A stretch of DNA of 64,000 bases, taken from Cupriavidus gilardii (GTDB lineage: Bacteria; Pseudomonadota; Gammaproteobacteria; Burkholderiales; Burkholderiaceae). The notes beneath the pieces were generated by a model. It made no database searches. It was not told the DNA's origin and was given only the letters and a program-made list of their open reading frames with translations. Position 1 is the stretch's first letter. Each line of letters opens with the position of its first letter. Position numbers and translations under genes: made by a program. Of the stretch, positions 35,201 through 44,560 are shown piece by piece. The DNA is taken from positions 62,001-126,000 of the forward strand of contig NZ_JABTYE010000013.1 in assembly GCF_013314895.1 (NCBI RefSeq). Reading direction: 5' to 3'.

Positions 35201-35717
35201 ACTTGGACACGCCGGCCGCTTCCTCCAGGAAGATCCGCATGTCGTCGGGCTTGGCCTCGATGATGCGGGAGATCATGCCCTGGCCGATGATCGCGTAGGC
35301 GCGCGGCCCCAGGCCCGTGCCCAGGAAGATGTCCTGGATGTCGCGCCGGCGTACCGGCTGGTTGTTGATGTAGTAGGACGAGGTGCCGTCGCGCGTCAGC
35401 ACGCGCTTGACCGCGATCTCGGCGTACTGGCTCCATTGCCCGGCGGCGCGCCCTTCCGCGTTGTCGAACACCAGCTCGACGCTGGCGCGCCCGGCCGGCT
35501 TGCGCGCGGTGGAACCGTTGAAGATGACGTCCTGCATCGATTCGCCGCGCAGCTCGGAGGCACGCGACTCGCCGAGCACCCAGCGCACCGCATCGATGAT
35601 GTTGGATTTACCGCAGCCGTTGGGACCGACGATGCCGACCAGTTGGCCGGGCACTTGGAAATTGGTGGGATCGACAAAGGACTTGAAGCCCGCCAGCTTG
35701 ATCGAGGACAGTCGCAC
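32202..35717 (-). CDS. smc: Chromosome segregation protein SMC
   Basis: SMC forms the ring ATPase that compacts and segregates the chromosome, normally with ScpA and ScpB (not in this window). The 1171 residues have an N-terminal Walker A, GPNGCGKSNIIDAVRWVLGES, two long coiled-coil arms (about 170-500 and 670-1000) and a hinge near 510-660. The C-terminal head carries LSGGEKALTAIALVFAMF and the Walker B LLDEVDAPLDD. The start is GTG at 35717, giving the conserved (M)RLSSIKLAGFKSFVD; the upstream frame to 35828 is unsupported. Head of the smc-zipA-ligA run. Confidence 0.97.
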   Translation of the reverse strand: MRLSSIKLAGFKSFVDPTNFQVPGQLVGIVGPNGCGKSNIIDAVRWVLGESRASELRGESMQDVIFNGSTARKPAGRASVELVFDNAEGRAAGQWSQYAEIAVKRVLTRDGTSSYYINNQPVRRRDIQDIFLGTGLGPRAYAIIGQGMISRIIEAKPDDMRIFLEEAAGVSKYKERRRETENRLSDTRENLTRVEDILRELSANLDKLEGQAEVAQRFKALQAEGEEKQHLLWLLRKREALAEQERHQRAIEQAQIDLEAQTAQLRHVEAELETLRAAHYAASDGMHAAQGALYEANTEVSKLEAEIRFVVESRNRVQAQIAALTAQREQWEAKAQQATDELEQAEEELALAEGRTIEAQQAVEQQSEALPTLEAQWRDAQTLLNEQRTGIMQAEQALKLEAAHQRNADQLLQQLEQRRERLSSEEKGLDKPDDVRLEELRAELAEHEAMLEDAQAALAEAEDNLPRLDGERRAAQERVQREAAAIAALEARLAALRQLQENVQSEGKVQPWLAKHGLAELPRLWKKIHIEPGWENALESVLREKLAALEVSSLDWIKGLLTDAPPAKLAFYAPPPAARPGETPAGLRPLMSLLQITEPGIRAVMQDWLADVYTADDMEQALAARASLPEGATFVVAEGHLVGRSSVHLYAADSEQAGMLAREQEIENLQKQARAQTLLADEAKAQAVRAETAYTEASRKLVEARADSERVTRRVHGLQMDVLKLSQAMERYAARSGQIREELEEIAAQIDEQRALKAESEANFERHDTELAEMQAAHEDHQMAYEALDAKLSEARQRLRDLERAAQEAVFAERNLATRIDELRRNIQVAGDQSERIAESLENARAEFETINEQTAHTGLQEALELRAEREQKLATARIELDALSAQLRQFDEQRLAAERSLQPLRDRITELQLKEQAARLAQEQFAEQLAAAEVDEAALVGKLNADLKPSYLQGEVTRINNAINALGPVNMAALEELAAARERKTFLDAQSADLNDAIQTLEDAIHKIDQETRALLQGTFDQVNHHFGELFPQLFGGGQARLIMTGEEILDAGVQVMAQPPGKKNSTIHLLSGGEKALTAIALVFAMFQLNPAPFCLLDEVDAPLDDANTERYANMVARMSDKTQFVFISHNKIAMEMAHQLIGVTMQEQGVSRIVAVDMDAAVSMAEAA

Positions 35718-35861
35718 GGTTGGTCGTGAATTAGTCTGAATCCGTGGTGAGGCACGCCCGCGAGCGGCACCCAGAAAGGCCGGACAGCCGGCGCGACGCC
35801 CCGTGCGGACGTGCCGCCCGCACCGCATTCGCCGCGCACTTGTGCCCGAAAATTGGCGCTA

Positions 35862-35870
35862 ATCATACCA
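35862..35870 (-). promoter_or_regulatory. Extended -10 promoter of smc
   Basis: On the minus strand, TGG directly precedes TATGAT (35867-35862), an extended -10 element. No good -35 is seen. It lies about 145 bases before the smc GTG. Confidence 0.45.
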
Positions 35871-36004
35871 TCGGAGTGACGCCGCCCAGCCGGATTTACG
35901 GGGTGTTACGCAGGCGTTCGGCCGCGTTGGGGAGCCGTTCGAGGCCTATGGCAGTGTGCCCACCCGCGCCCCGCCGCAGTGGAGCCAAGCGCCCGGCGGG
36001 CCGC

Positions 36005-36994
36005 TTACTGCCCCTGCAGACCGCAAGCGCCCTCGCCCGCTGCCGGCGCCCGGGCCGGGCCTGTGCGGCGATGCACCAATCCCGACAAGGCGCCCGCCGC
36101 CACGATGCACAGCCCCCCGGCCGCCTCCTTCCAGCTCAGCGTCTCGGTTGCCAGCCACCACGACGACACCGCGGCGATCACGATCTCGAACAGCATCAGC
36201 AGCGAGACCCGGTTGGCGGGCAGATGCTGCAGCCCGTACTGGACGATGGCATTGCCGACCACCAGCGTGGCCGCCAGCCCCAGCACCAGCAATGGCGCCG
36301 CCACGCGGGCGTCCGGCGCGATCGTCACCGCGCCGGCATCGAGCCACAACGCCGCGATGCCACCCACCAGGGTGCCGCCGCCGAACACCATCAGCGTGCG
36401 CAGGCGCGCGTCCATCTCGGGAAAGCGCTGACCGGCGCGGCGCGACAGCACGTTATTGAAGGCGAAGGCGATGCCGGCGACCAGGCCGGCCCATTCGGCG
36501 GCATCGCGCGGCAGCGGCACGCCGACTTCCGGCGTCCACAGCATCAGGCCGGCGCCGAACATGGCCAGCGCGACCAGCAGCAGGCCCGCGGGGGAGACCC
36601 GCTCGCCGATCAGCAGCCGCGCCACCAGCACGGTCCACACCGGGGTCAGATAGAACAGCAGCAGCACCCGCATCACGTGGCCGTGCACGCTGCCCCAGAC
36701 GAAGCCGGCATTGGTGACGCCGGCCGCCAGCGCGATCGCGACGAACAGCCACGACCAGCGCAGGCCGCGCAATTGCCGCCGCAGCACCAGCAGCGCCAGC
36801 ACGGCGGCGACCGCGCTGACCACGGCCGCGGCCTTCATGCCGCCCAGGCCCCAGGCGGCCAGCAGGCGGTACGGATACCAGGCGATGCCCCACACGGAGG
36901 CGCCGAGCAGGATCGACAGGGAAGCCTTCAAGATATCGGCGTTGGGGTCGGCATTGGCGGCGCCGGGCCGCACGTTGGCGTTGGAATGGCTCAT
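36005..36994 (-). CDS. EamA/DMT-superfamily transporter
   Basis: This 329-residue protein has about ten membrane helices in two EamA repeats (about residues 20-150 and 165-305), the pattern of drug/metabolite exporters. Typical blocks are GASVWGIAWYPYR, LLFYLTPVWTVLVARLLIGERVS and LLMLFEIVIAAVSSWWLATETL, with the usual E-R/E-L after the fourth and ninth helices. Substrate unknown. I chose ATG at 36994; a GTG at 37021 is possible. It is divergent from dapC. Confidence 0.85.
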   Translation of the reverse strand: MSHSNANVRPGAANADPNADILKASLSILLGASVWGIAWYPYRLLAAWGLGGMKAAAVVSAVAAVLALLVLRRQLRGLRWSWLFVAIALAAGVTNAGFVWGSVHGHVMRVLLLFYLTPVWTVLVARLLIGERVSPAGLLLVALAMFGAGLMLWTPEVGVPLPRDAAEWAGLVAGIAFAFNNVLSRRAGQRFPEMDARLRTLMVFGGGTLVGGIAALWLDAGAVTIAPDARVAAPLLVLGLAATLVVGNAIVQYGLQHLPANRVSLLMLFEIVIAAVSSWWLATETLSWKEAAGGLCIVAAGALSGLVHRRTGPARAPAAGEGACGLQGQ

Positions 36995-37113
36995 GGAATG
37001 GAAAACACTGGCAGGCGGCACCCGGGAAACGGTGCCTGACTTGGCTCTGGGTGATATGGCGTGCTCGACCGGGGCCCGTCAAGCCGCTCAAGCCCGTTGG
37101 CCCGGATCGGGCT

Positions 37114-37149
37114 GAATGGGCCGAATGGGCTGAATGGGCCGAATGGGCC
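37114..37149. repeat. 9-bp tandem repeat, 4 copies
   Basis: Four copies of gaatgggcY are followed by two degenerate ones, in the EamA/dapC divergent gap, about 65 bases before the dapC -10. It is flanked by GC-rich, similar-looking sequence. Confidence 0.8.
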
Positions 37150-37215
37150 GGATGTGGCCGGATCGGGCCGGAACGCGCGCGGCCCGCCGGTCCCTCGGCG
37201 CGGCGCCTCGTCCCT

Positions 37216-37221
37216 TATAAT
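37216..37221 (+). promoter_or_regulatory. -10 element of dapC
   Basis: A perfect TATAAT at 37216-37221 lies 29 bases before the dapC ATG. No recognisable -35 is present at 16-18 bases, so an activator may be needed. Confidence 0.55.
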
Positions 37222-37250
37222 GCTGCGTTTCGACAGGCCTTCGACCCATC

Positions 37251-38462
37251 ATGAACCCGCGTCTCGATTTGCTGCAGCCCTACCCGTTCGAGAAACTGAA
37301 GGCCCTGTTTGCGGGAATCGGGCCGAACGGTGCGCTGCGGCCGATCAGTTTCGGCATCGGCGAGCCCAAGCATCCGACTCCGCGCTTCATCCGCGATGCG
37401 CTGGCCGAGTCCCTTGGCGGGCTGGCGAATTATCCCACAACGGCCGGATCCGACGCGCTGCGCCAATGCATCGCAGGCTGGCTGGAACGCCGCTACGGCC
37501 TGCCCCGCGTCGACCCTGCCAGCCAGGTGCTGCCGGTCACCGGCTCGCGCGAGGCGCTGTTCGCCTTCGCCCAGACCGTGGTCGACGGCACCCGCCCCGG
37601 CGCGCTGGTGCTGTGCCCGAATCCGTTCTATCAGATCTACGAAGGCGCCGCGCTGCTGGCCGGCGCGACGCCGGTGTTCGCCAACAGCGACCCGGCGCGC
37701 AATTTCGCCCCGGCGTTCGACCGGATTGCCGATGACGTCTGGCCGCGCGTCCAACTTGTCTATGTCTGCTCGCCCGGCAATCCGACCGGCGCGGTGCTGT
37801 CGCTCGACGACTGGCGCCAGCTGTTCGCGCTGTCTGACCGTCACGGCTTCGTGATCGCCTCCGACGAGTGCTATTCGGAGATCTATTTCGACGAAGGCAA
37901 GCCGCCGCTGGGCGCGCTGGAGGCGGCGCACCGGCTGGGCCGCGGCTTCGAGCGGCTGGTGATGTTCTCGAGCCTGTCCAAGCGCTCGAACGTGCCGGGC
38001 CTGCGCTCGGGCTTCGTCGCCGGCGACGCCGCGCTGCTGAGCCGCTTCCTGCTGTATCGGACCTATCATGGCGGCGCGATGAACCCCGCGGTGCAGAGCG
38101 CCAGCGTCGCAGCATGGAACGACGAGGCCCATGTGCGCGAGAACCGCGCCGCCTATGCCGCCAAGTTCGCCGAGGTCACGCCGATGCTCGCCGAGGTGCT
38201 GGACGTCGCGCTGCCCGACGCGGGCTTCTATCTGTGGGCCGATGTCTCGCGCACGGGCCTGAGCGATACCGAATTCGCCGCGCGGCTCTATGCCGAACAG
38301 CACCTGACCGTGCTGCCCGGCAGCTATCTGGCGCGCGAGGCCGACGGCATCAATCCGGGCGCCAATCGCGTGCGGATGGCGCTGGTGGCGACGCCCGAGG
38401 AATGCCGCGAAGGCGCGCAGCGCATCGTCGCCTTCTGCCGGGGCCTGGCGGGCCGCGGCTGA
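37251..38462 (+). CDS. dapC: Succinyldiaminopimelate aminotransferase
   Basis: DapC transaminates N-succinyl-2-amino-6-ketopimelate in the lysine/meso-DAP pathway. The 403-residue PLP fold-type I enzyme has IGEPKHPTP, the CSPGNPTG block, DECYSEIYF with the pyridine-nitrogen-binding aspartate, and the PLP lysine K244 in SSLSKRSNVPGLRSGF. R in GANRVRMAL is the substrate carboxylate arginine. Its place 96 bases before dapD supports DapC over other class I aminotransferases. Confidence 0.95.
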   Translation: MNPRLDLLQPYPFEKLKALFAGIGPNGALRPISFGIGEPKHPTPRFIRDALAESLGGLANYPTTAGSDALRQCIAGWLERRYGLPRVDPASQVLPVTGSREALFAFAQTVVDGTRPGALVLCPNPFYQIYEGAALLAGATPVFANSDPARNFAPAFDRIADDVWPRVQLVYVCSPGNPTGAVLSLDDWRQLFALSDRHGFVIASDECYSEIYFDEGKPPLGALEAAHRLGRGFERLVMFSSLSKRSNVPGLRSGFVAGDAALLSRFLLYRTYHGGAMNPAVQSASVAAWNDEAHVRENRAAYAAKFAEVTPMLAEVLDVALPDAGFYLWADVSRTGLSDTEFAARLYAEQHLTVLPGSYLAREADGINPGANRVRMALVATPEECREGAQRIVAFCRGLAGRG

Positions 38463-38558
38463 ACCGATCCGAGCCCGGGGCGCACCCATATCGGCCGCCG
38501 ACTGCTACCACGCGCGGCGGCCACGAATTCAACCACGACAACACGCGAAGAAACGCAT

Positions 38559-39386
<828 letters not shown>

Positions 39387-39387
39387 C

Positions 39388-39422
39388 GGCAGCCCGGTGG
39401 CGGCCCGCGCCGCCACCGCTGC
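39388..39422 (+). terminator. Hairpin after dapD
   Basis: A 10-bp stem (cggtggcggc / gccgccaccg) extended by cag/ctg across a two-base bulge begins three bases past the dapD stop. There is no T-run, so it is terminator-like or an mRNA-stabilising structure. Confidence 0.4.
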
Positions 39423-39490
39423 CCCGCCCGCCTGGTCGTCCCATCCTCGCCCGAGCCCCCATCGACACCGGCTCCCACGTGAGGTGACCC

Positions 39491-39898
39491 GTGCCCTCCC
39501 TTCGCAAGCGATTCATGGCCCTGGACCCCGCTACCGTCAGCACCGTGCTCTCCCTGCTGCCGACCATTCTCGAGCAGGCCAACAAGACCATCGAGAAATA
39601 CAAGAAAGGCAAGCGCAAGGACGAGCCGGCGGACGGCGGCGATGGCGCGCCCGTGGCCGATCCGCAGCAGCAGGTCCGCCTGTTGGCCGCGCGCGTCGCC
39701 GAGCTCGAATCGGCCGCGATGCAGCAGGCCGAGAATGTCAAGCTGCTGGCCGAACAGCATGCGATCACGATCGACGCGCTGCGCAAGGAAGCGGCACGGC
39801 TGGACCGCCGCCTGCGCCTGATGACCGCGGTGGCGATGGCCGGTTTTGCGCTGGGCCTGCCCGCGCTGGTGATCGCCATCAATCTGCTGCTGCGCTGA
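39491..39898 (+). CDS. Hypothetical tail-anchored coiled-coil membrane protein
   Basis: I do not recognise this family. The 135-residue protein starts at GTG (39491), with GAGG six bases upstream. An amphipathic N-terminal region (VSTVLSLLPTILEQANKTIEKYKKG) is followed by a charged linker and a predicted coiled coil at about residues 60-105 (QQQVRLLAARVAELESAAMQQ). A single C-terminal membrane helix (MTAVAMAGFALGLPALVIAINLLL) points to a tail-anchored inner-membrane protein facing the cytoplasm. It is inserted between dapD and the yffB-like/dapE pair, and is likely cotranscribed with them. Confidence 0.75.
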   Translation: MPSLRKRFMALDPATVSTVLSLLPTILEQANKTIEKYKKGKRKDEPADGGDGAPVADPQQQVRLLAARVAELESAAMQQAENVKLLAEQHAITIDALRKEAARLDRRLRLMTAVAMAGFALGLPALVIAINLLLR

Positions 39899-39971
39899 GA
39901 CCGGGCGCTCGGTGCCATCGCGGACCGCATCGCGCCTGCCTTCCCCGCCAACGTTTTCTCCTTCATTCGCC

Positions 39972-40325
39972 ATGACCGTCCAGCTCTACGGCATCCCGAA
40001 CTGCGATACCGTCAAGAAAGCCCGCACCTGGCTCGAAACCAACGGCATCGACTACGCCTTCCACGACTTCAAGAAGCAGGGCGTCGACGAGACGCTGCTG
40101 CGCCGCTGGCTGGCGCAGGTACCGCTGTCGCTGCTGCTCAATCGCAAAGGCACCACCTGGCGCGCGCTGCCGGACGCCGACAAGGCGCTGGCCGAGGACC
40201 CCGATGGCGCGATCGCGCTGATGCAGCGCAGCCCCTCGCTGATCAAGCGGCCGGTGCTCGAGCATGACGGCACGGTCGCGGTCGGCTTTGCCGCCGACCA
40301 GTACGCCGGACGTTTCCAGGGCTGA
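39972..40325 (+). CDS. Spx/ArsC-family (YffB-like) thioredoxin-fold protein
   Basis: This 117-residue protein has the ArsC/Spx fold: MTVQLYGIPNCDTVKKARTWL at the N terminus with one cysteine where ArsC has its catalytic Cys, then FHDFKKQGVDETLLRRWL and the conserved SLIKRPVLEHDG with cis-proline. Arsenate reductase activity is doubtful, because the arginine triad and second cysteines of true ArsC are not evident. Next to dapE it matches E. coli YffB, whose function is unclear (glutathione-dependent reductase proposed). ATG at 39972. Confidence 0.88.
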   Translation: MTVQLYGIPNCDTVKKARTWLETNGIDYAFHDFKKQGVDETLLRRWLAQVPLSLLLNRKGTTWRALPDADKALAEDPDGAIALMQRSPSLIKRPVLEHDGTVAVGFAADQYAGRFQG

Positions 40326-40330
40326 GTTCG

Positions 40331-41611
<1,281 letters not shown>

Positions 41612-41658
41612 GCGATCCCGCCTTGCCGCCCCTGACCGACCCTGACCACTTTTCCGCC

Positions 41659-42561
41659 ATGGCCAACGCCTCTCCCCTGTCCACCGTCCGCGATCTGCTG
41701 CGCCTGGCGGTGTCGCGCTTCACCCAGGCCGGCCTGTCGTTCGGCCACGGCACCGACAACGCCTACGACGAGGCGGTCTATCTGATCCTGCATACGCTGC
41801 ATCTGCCGCTCGATACGCTGGACCCGTTCCTCGATGCGCGGCTGCTGCCAGAGGAAATCGACGCGGTGATGGAGGTGATCCGCCGCCGCGTCGACGAGCG
41901 CGTGCCGGCGGCCTATATCACGCACGAGGCGTACATGCATGGGCAGCGCTTCTATGTCGACGAGCGCGTGATCGTGCCGCGCAGCTTTATCGGCGAGCTG
42001 CTGCAGGACGGGCTGGATCCGTGGGTCGGCGATATCGACGCGATCGGCCCGGTGCTGGAGCTGTGCACCGGCTCGGGCTGCCTGCCGATCCTGGCCGCGC
42101 AGGCCTGGCCGCATGCGACCATCGATGCGGTCGACATCTCGGCCGATGCGCTGGAAGTTGCGCGCCGCAATGTCGCCGACTACGGGCTCGAGGACCGCAT
42201 CCGGCTGTATCACGGCGACCTGTATGCGCCGCTGCCGGCCGGCGCGACCTATGACGTGATCTTCAGCAATCCGCCGTATGTCAACGAAGGCGCGATGCAG
42301 CGGCTGCCCGCCGAATATCTGGCCGAGCCGCGCATCGCGCTCGCCGGCGGCGACGACGGCATGGATGTGGTGCGCCGCATCGTCGCCGGCGCACGCGCGC
42401 GGCTCAATCCCGGCGGCGTGCTGGTGGTCGAGATCGGCAACGAGTTCGACAACGTCCAGGCCGCCTTCCCCGATCTGGAACTGATCTGGCTGACGGTCAG
42501 CGCGGGCGAGGAACAGGTATTCCTGCTGACGTACGAGGCGCTGGAGGCGGCTGGGCTGTAG
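41659..42561 (+). CDS. prmB: Ribosomal protein uL3 N5-glutamine methyltransferase
   Basis: PrmB methylates a glutamine of ribosomal protein L3. The 300-residue protein has an N-terminal helical substrate domain and a SAM-binding domain with ELCTGSGCLPIL and the NPPY catalytic tetrad N204-Y207 (FSNPPYVN). The CTGSGC form and length fit PrmB rather than the release-factor methyltransferase PrmC. ATG at 41659, 47 bases after dapE. It converges on the DUF2817 gene. Confidence 0.94.
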   Translation: MANASPLSTVRDLLRLAVSRFTQAGLSFGHGTDNAYDEAVYLILHTLHLPLDTLDPFLDARLLPEEIDAVMEVIRRRVDERVPAAYITHEAYMHGQRFYVDERVIVPRSFIGELLQDGLDPWVGDIDAIGPVLELCTGSGCLPILAAQAWPHATIDAVDISADALEVARRNVADYGLEDRIRLYHGDLYAPLPAGATYDVIFSNPPYVNEGAMQRLPAEYLAEPRIALAGGDDGMDVVRRIVAGARARLNPGGVLVVEIGNEFDNVQAAFPDLELIWLTVSAGEEQVFLLTYEALEAAGL

Positions 42562-42609
42562 GGCTTTTTGTTGGCGGACGCTGCTGGCAGAACGACCGCC
42601 GCTGCGGTC

Positions 42610-43701
42610 TTACTCCATCGCCGCCAACGCCACGGCCGCGGCGCGTACCGCGGTCGTGCATTGCTCGACGACCCCTTCGCGCCAGTCGTCGGCATCGCCG
42701 TAGAAGGCCCGCCACATGCCGTGGCGGATCAGCGCACGCTGGGTGTTGTCGGCGTCCGGATGCAGATGCAGCCAGTGATCGCCGCGCAGCGCCTGCAACA
42801 CGTCCGGCAGCGGCAAGGTGCCGAACTCCAGCGCGATGCCGGCAAAGTCGATCGCGGGCAACGTATCCGGGACGGCGTGCCACGCCAGCCCGGTCAGATT
42901 GGCCGAGGTCGACGAGCCGTCGTACATCGAGGTCACGTGCTGGCCCCAGATCGCGCGGGTCCGCTCCAGCTGCGGCACATCGTCGGGCCCCATGTAGATC
43001 GGCTCGCCATAGCCCCAGGGCCCCAGCCCGGTATGGATGTCGATCCAGCGCAGGCTCGTTCGTCCCGCGCCGTAGCGCGCGAGGATGCGGCGCAGCGTGT
43101 AGTTGCTCCAGGTCGCCACGCGCCCGCCATAGAACATGCCGTGCGGGTCGTCGTACTGGCCCGCGCTGACCGCCGCCTGATACCAGCTCATGCCGCGCTC
43201 GGCGATCGTGCGCGCCAGCGCGGCCTCGTCCTGCTCCGACGGCGGCCAGTGCGCGGGCAGCAGCAGCGGCGCGACTTCGGCATAGGCAGCGTTTTGCGGC
43301 AGCGGCCGCGTGAAATCCATGAAGTTGCGGTTCAGGTCGACGTTGTCCTCGTTGACCCGGCGCATATGCGAGAAGCCGTAGGGATTGACCGCATGCACCA
43401 GCAGCAGCGCCGCCCCGGCCTTCGCGCATTGCTGCAGCAGCGCGGCATCGTGCAGCAGCGCGATCTGCGCCCCGGAGCCGCAGAAGCCCTCGACGCCGTG
43501 CATCGCCGAGGTGACCAGGATCAGATGGCGCGCATCGCGCGGACCGATCCAGGCGACGTCCATCGCCAGCTCCTCGTCCTCGGCGCCGCGCCGCGTCGGA
43601 TGCGCGAACGGCGTGGGCACGTCGCCGACGTTCTGGGCCGCCAGCCTGAACCTGGCGCGCGCTTCCTCGTAGCGGCTTGAAAAGCAATCGTGCAGCTGCA
43701 T
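42610..43701 (-). CDS. DUF2817 / M14-like metallopeptidase-family protein
   Basis: This 363-residue protein resembles zinc carboxypeptidase-type enzymes of the DUF2817 family. Candidate zinc ligands are in TSAMHGVEGFCGS (His, Glu) and IDIHTGLGPWG (His); VNPYGFSHMRRVNEDNVDLNRNF is the typical M14-like substrate block, and a late glutamate in GIALEFGTLP fits the catalytic acid. No signal peptide is seen, so it is probably cytoplasmic. Substrate unknown. The ATG at 43701 is chosen; the longer frame to 43788 crosses the operator-like palindrome region. Confidence 0.85.
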   Translation of the reverse strand: MQLHDCFSSRYEEARARFRLAAQNVGDVPTPFAHPTRRGAEDEELAMDVAWIGPRDARHLILVTSAMHGVEGFCGSGAQIALLHDAALLQQCAKAGAALLLVHAVNPYGFSHMRRVNEDNVDLNRNFMDFTRPLPQNAAYAEVAPLLLPAHWPPSEQDEAALARTIAERGMSWYQAAVSAGQYDDPHGMFYGGRVATWSNYTLRRILARYGAGRTSLRWIDIHTGLGPWGYGEPIYMGPDDVPQLERTRAIWGQHVTSMYDGSSTSANLTGLAWHAVPDTLPAIDFAGIALEFGTLPLPDVLQALRGDHWLHLHPDADNTQRALIRHGMWRAFYGDADDWREGVVEQCTTAVRAAAVALAAME

Positions 43702-43753
43702 CGGCGGCTCTCCGGGGCGACCAGAATCGATGACCGCATTAAACGCCATTCCG

Positions 43754-43777
43754 CCGGCTGGCGCCAGCCGGTACAAT
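43754..43777. promoter_or_regulatory. 18-bp perfect palindrome abutting a -10 element
   Basis: A perfect 18-base palindrome (43754-43771) is immediately followed by TACAAT at 43772-43777, a plausible plus-strand -10 for the DUF2165 gene. A weaker minus-strand -10, TTTAAT (43743-43738), lies on its other side, toward the DUF2817 gene. A dyad at this position is where a repressor would block the promoter, but it could also be a hairpin. The rest of the 299-base gap holds nothing else I can name. Confidence 0.5.
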
Positions 43778-44000
43778 CCCGTCCGCACAAGGTTGGATCG
43801 ATCCGACGCGGCCGGCGCGGCTTCCCAGGCCCGCCACGCGTTTCAGGTAACACCAGTCCCGATCTCCAGCCGGATTTCCCCCGCGCCCGTCCCGGGTCCC
43901 GCCTCTTCCCTTCATTCCGACCGCCACGTTGCGCAACCGGCCGGGGTTGGCACGCCATCCCGCCGCAGGACTGGCGGTCATTGATCCTGAGACTGTCAAC

Positions 44001-44510
44001 ATGATCGTGCGTTATTCCAAGATCGCCGCGGTATTGGCCATGGCCCTGTTCGCCTCGCTGGTGTCGTTCGGCAACATCACCGACTACGGCACCAACTTTG
44101 CCTTCGTCCAGCATGTGTTCCTGATGGACACGACCTTCCCCGGCAACGGCATCATGTACCGCGCCATCCGGTCGCCGCTGCTGCATCACGCCGGCTACAT
44201 CGGCATCATCGCGCTCGAGACCGCCACGGCGCTGCTGTGCTGGGCCGGCGGCATCGCGCTGTGGCGCGCGCGCCGGCAATCGCCGCGTGCATTCCATCGG
44301 GCGAAGACCTGGGCAGTGGCGGGCCTGACGCTGGGTTTCCTGACCTGGCAGGTCGCCTTCATGTCGATCGGCGGCGAGTGGTTCGGCATGTGGATGTCGA
44401 AGGAATGGAACGGCGTGCCCGACGCCTTCCGCTTCTTCATCACGCTGCTGACGGTGCTGATCTACGTCAGCCTGCCCTACGACGACCTCGAGCTCGCCGC
44501 CGGCACCTAA
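44001..44510 (+). CDS. DUF2165 small integral membrane protein
   Basis: The 169-residue protein has four membrane helices: about residues 5-23, 63-88, 104-125 and 138-158. It carries DUF2165-type blocks (FGNITDYGTNFAFVQHVFLMDTTFPGN and GGEWFGMWMSKEWNG). Function unknown. The ATG at 44001 starts just before the first helix; the frame back to 43929 is unsupported. It follows a palindrome-linked -10 about 220 bases upstream. Confidence 0.88.
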   Translation: MIVRYSKIAAVLAMALFASLVSFGNITDYGTNFAFVQHVFLMDTTFPGNGIMYRAIRSPLLHHAGYIGIIALETATALLCWAGGIALWRARRQSPRAFHRAKTWAVAGLTLGFLTWQVAFMSIGGEWFGMWMSKEWNGVPDAFRFFITLLTVLIYVSLPYDDLELAAGT

Positions 44511-44511
44511 G

Positions 44512-44560
44512 TCGGCCGGTCCAATCGGCCGGTCCAATCAGCCGTTCCAATCGGCCGGTC
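44512..44560. repeat. 13-bp tandem repeat, 3.8 copies
   Basis: Units of tcggccggtccaa (two exact, one with two changes, one partial) fill the gap between the DUF2165 stop and the stop of the convergent unknown gene at 44559. Confidence 0.85.

Noticed and set aside
39972-40325. Arsenate reductase for an ars operon
   Set aside because: No ars genes nearby; the dapE neighbourhood and lack of extra catalytic residues fit the YffB-like Spx/ArsC subgroup instead.
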